Assembly (NCBI GenBank): GCA_014898425.1
Contig: RCSZ01000006.1
Coordinates: 434,001-498,000, forward strand
Direction of reading: 5' to 3'
From: Botryotinia globosa
Taxonomy: Eukaryota > Ascomycota > Leotiomycetes > Helotiales > Sclerotiniaceae
DNA length: 64,000 nucleotides
The notes under the pieces were generated by a model, which had not been told where the DNA came from, made no database searches, and saw only the letters and a program-made list of their open reading frames with translations. The position numbers and the translations under genes are program-made. Positions 63,316 to 64,000 of this stretch are shown here, piece by piece. Each line of letters begins with the position of its first letter. The stretch's first letter is position 1.

Positions 63316-64000
63316 GGGCGCTGTGAGGCTTTCAAGCTCTTATTATTTGCTTGGCTTGTGTAAAGGAAAACGCTACAGGTTTGGGTTAGAGGGGTTCTGG
63401 TCTTGGGGTTAGGGTGTTTATGTTTATAGGGAGGACGCTTAGCTATGCCCTACATTGCCTTTTACATGTGAGATATATTAATAAATTCATCATCAAATTG
63501 ATACATAGATGAATAGATTGTTTTGTCACAATAGCATGATCACAGAATAGGTGAATTTTAGCTATGCATTGAATGGAATGTAGGATATAGATGCTGGCTG
63601 TTAAAAGTTAGAGATAAACATGACTAGACTCTTGAGGAGGTTTCTGGTTACTTGCTAGAGGAAGGGGAAGAGATAGAGATTTTGGGATTTTGATTTTGAT
63701 TTTGATTTTGATTAAATTTAGATTTGTAATCTTACATTACAGATTGATATGAGGGTTTACGGATTTAGAAATAAATATAATAAATGAAAAGGTTTATAAA
63801 AATAAATATAAATAGATATACAAATGAATGGTAATAAATACTATAATTATTGAATAGGAGAATATCAATCAAGGATTCTTTTCATCTCCCACTAATTAAA
63901 CAATATAATTTGCAGACCTCATTCTCAACTAAGAGCTGGGGGATATGAGAGTCGAGGGAGCGTGTGGTTTCTGTGAGGACTTGTATTTTATTAATATATA
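63316..64000. other. 3' flank of the GT2 gene
   Basis: Downstream region with no gene seen. It contains a TTTTGA hexamer run (about 63678-63712) and becomes AT-rich near the window end. Confidence 0.6.

Overview
This window is nuclear DNA of a filamentous ascomycete. The evidence is many short introns of about 43-60 nt with GT...AG ends, a fused HIS7-type HisH-HisF gene, a Zn(II)2Cys6 regulator, a GPI-type GH76 mannanase, a Dbf2/Sid2 kinase and a hyphal GT2 glycosyltransferase. Strongly AT-biased decayed repeats look like repeat-induced point mutation (RIP). The gene set fits a plant-associated Leotiomycete (Botrytis/Sclerotinia-like), but the genus cannot be proved from the sequence alone.

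Layout from left to right: the 5' end of a Zn2Cys6 transcription factor runs off the left edge (1-789, minus). A GH76 cell-wall mannanase lies at 4188-5600, followed by a G-rich 9-bp minisatellite (about 6474-6896). A small two-exon gene with a 9-bp Val-Ala-Arg coding repeat is at 8475-9346 (minus). A laccase of seven exons lies at 13365-15486. Tail-to-tail with it is a broken adenylation-thiolation-reductase (NRPS-like) pseudogene (16003-19591, minus). A conserved housekeeping block follows: Dbf2/Sid2 kinase (23262-25491, minus), MOSC protein (26699-27736, plus) and HIS7 (29120-30833, minus). Then come a 2EXR-type protein (33027-33900), a nine-exon amidase (34982-37258) and a membrane-anchored GH16 glucanase-like protein (38627-40104, minus).

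From about 42.9 to 55.6 kb the sequence turns into a very AT-rich island with no intact gene. I read most of it as one RIP-degraded LTR retrotransposon. About 234 bp near 43.71 kb is repeated in direct orientation near 54.18 kb, and the two copies differ almost only by C/T and G/A transitions. A decayed gypsy-type integrase and probable reverse transcriptase/RNase H remains lie between them. The right end of the window (60457-63315) carries an intact ZtGT2-like glycosyltransferase with an 8-nt microexon.

Functionally, three genes concern the cell wall or hyphal surface (GH76, GH16, GT2) and one concerns septation/mitotic exit (Dbf2). HIS7 and the MOSC protein are metabolic. The laccase/NRPS-like pair may be the remnant of an accessory metabolic locus. 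I found no convincing unknown system. The most informative features are the opposite decay gradients in the two LTR copies, the multi-lesion NRPS-like pseudogene, a C-to-T graded tandem array upstream of the MOSC gene, and the many tandem arrays.
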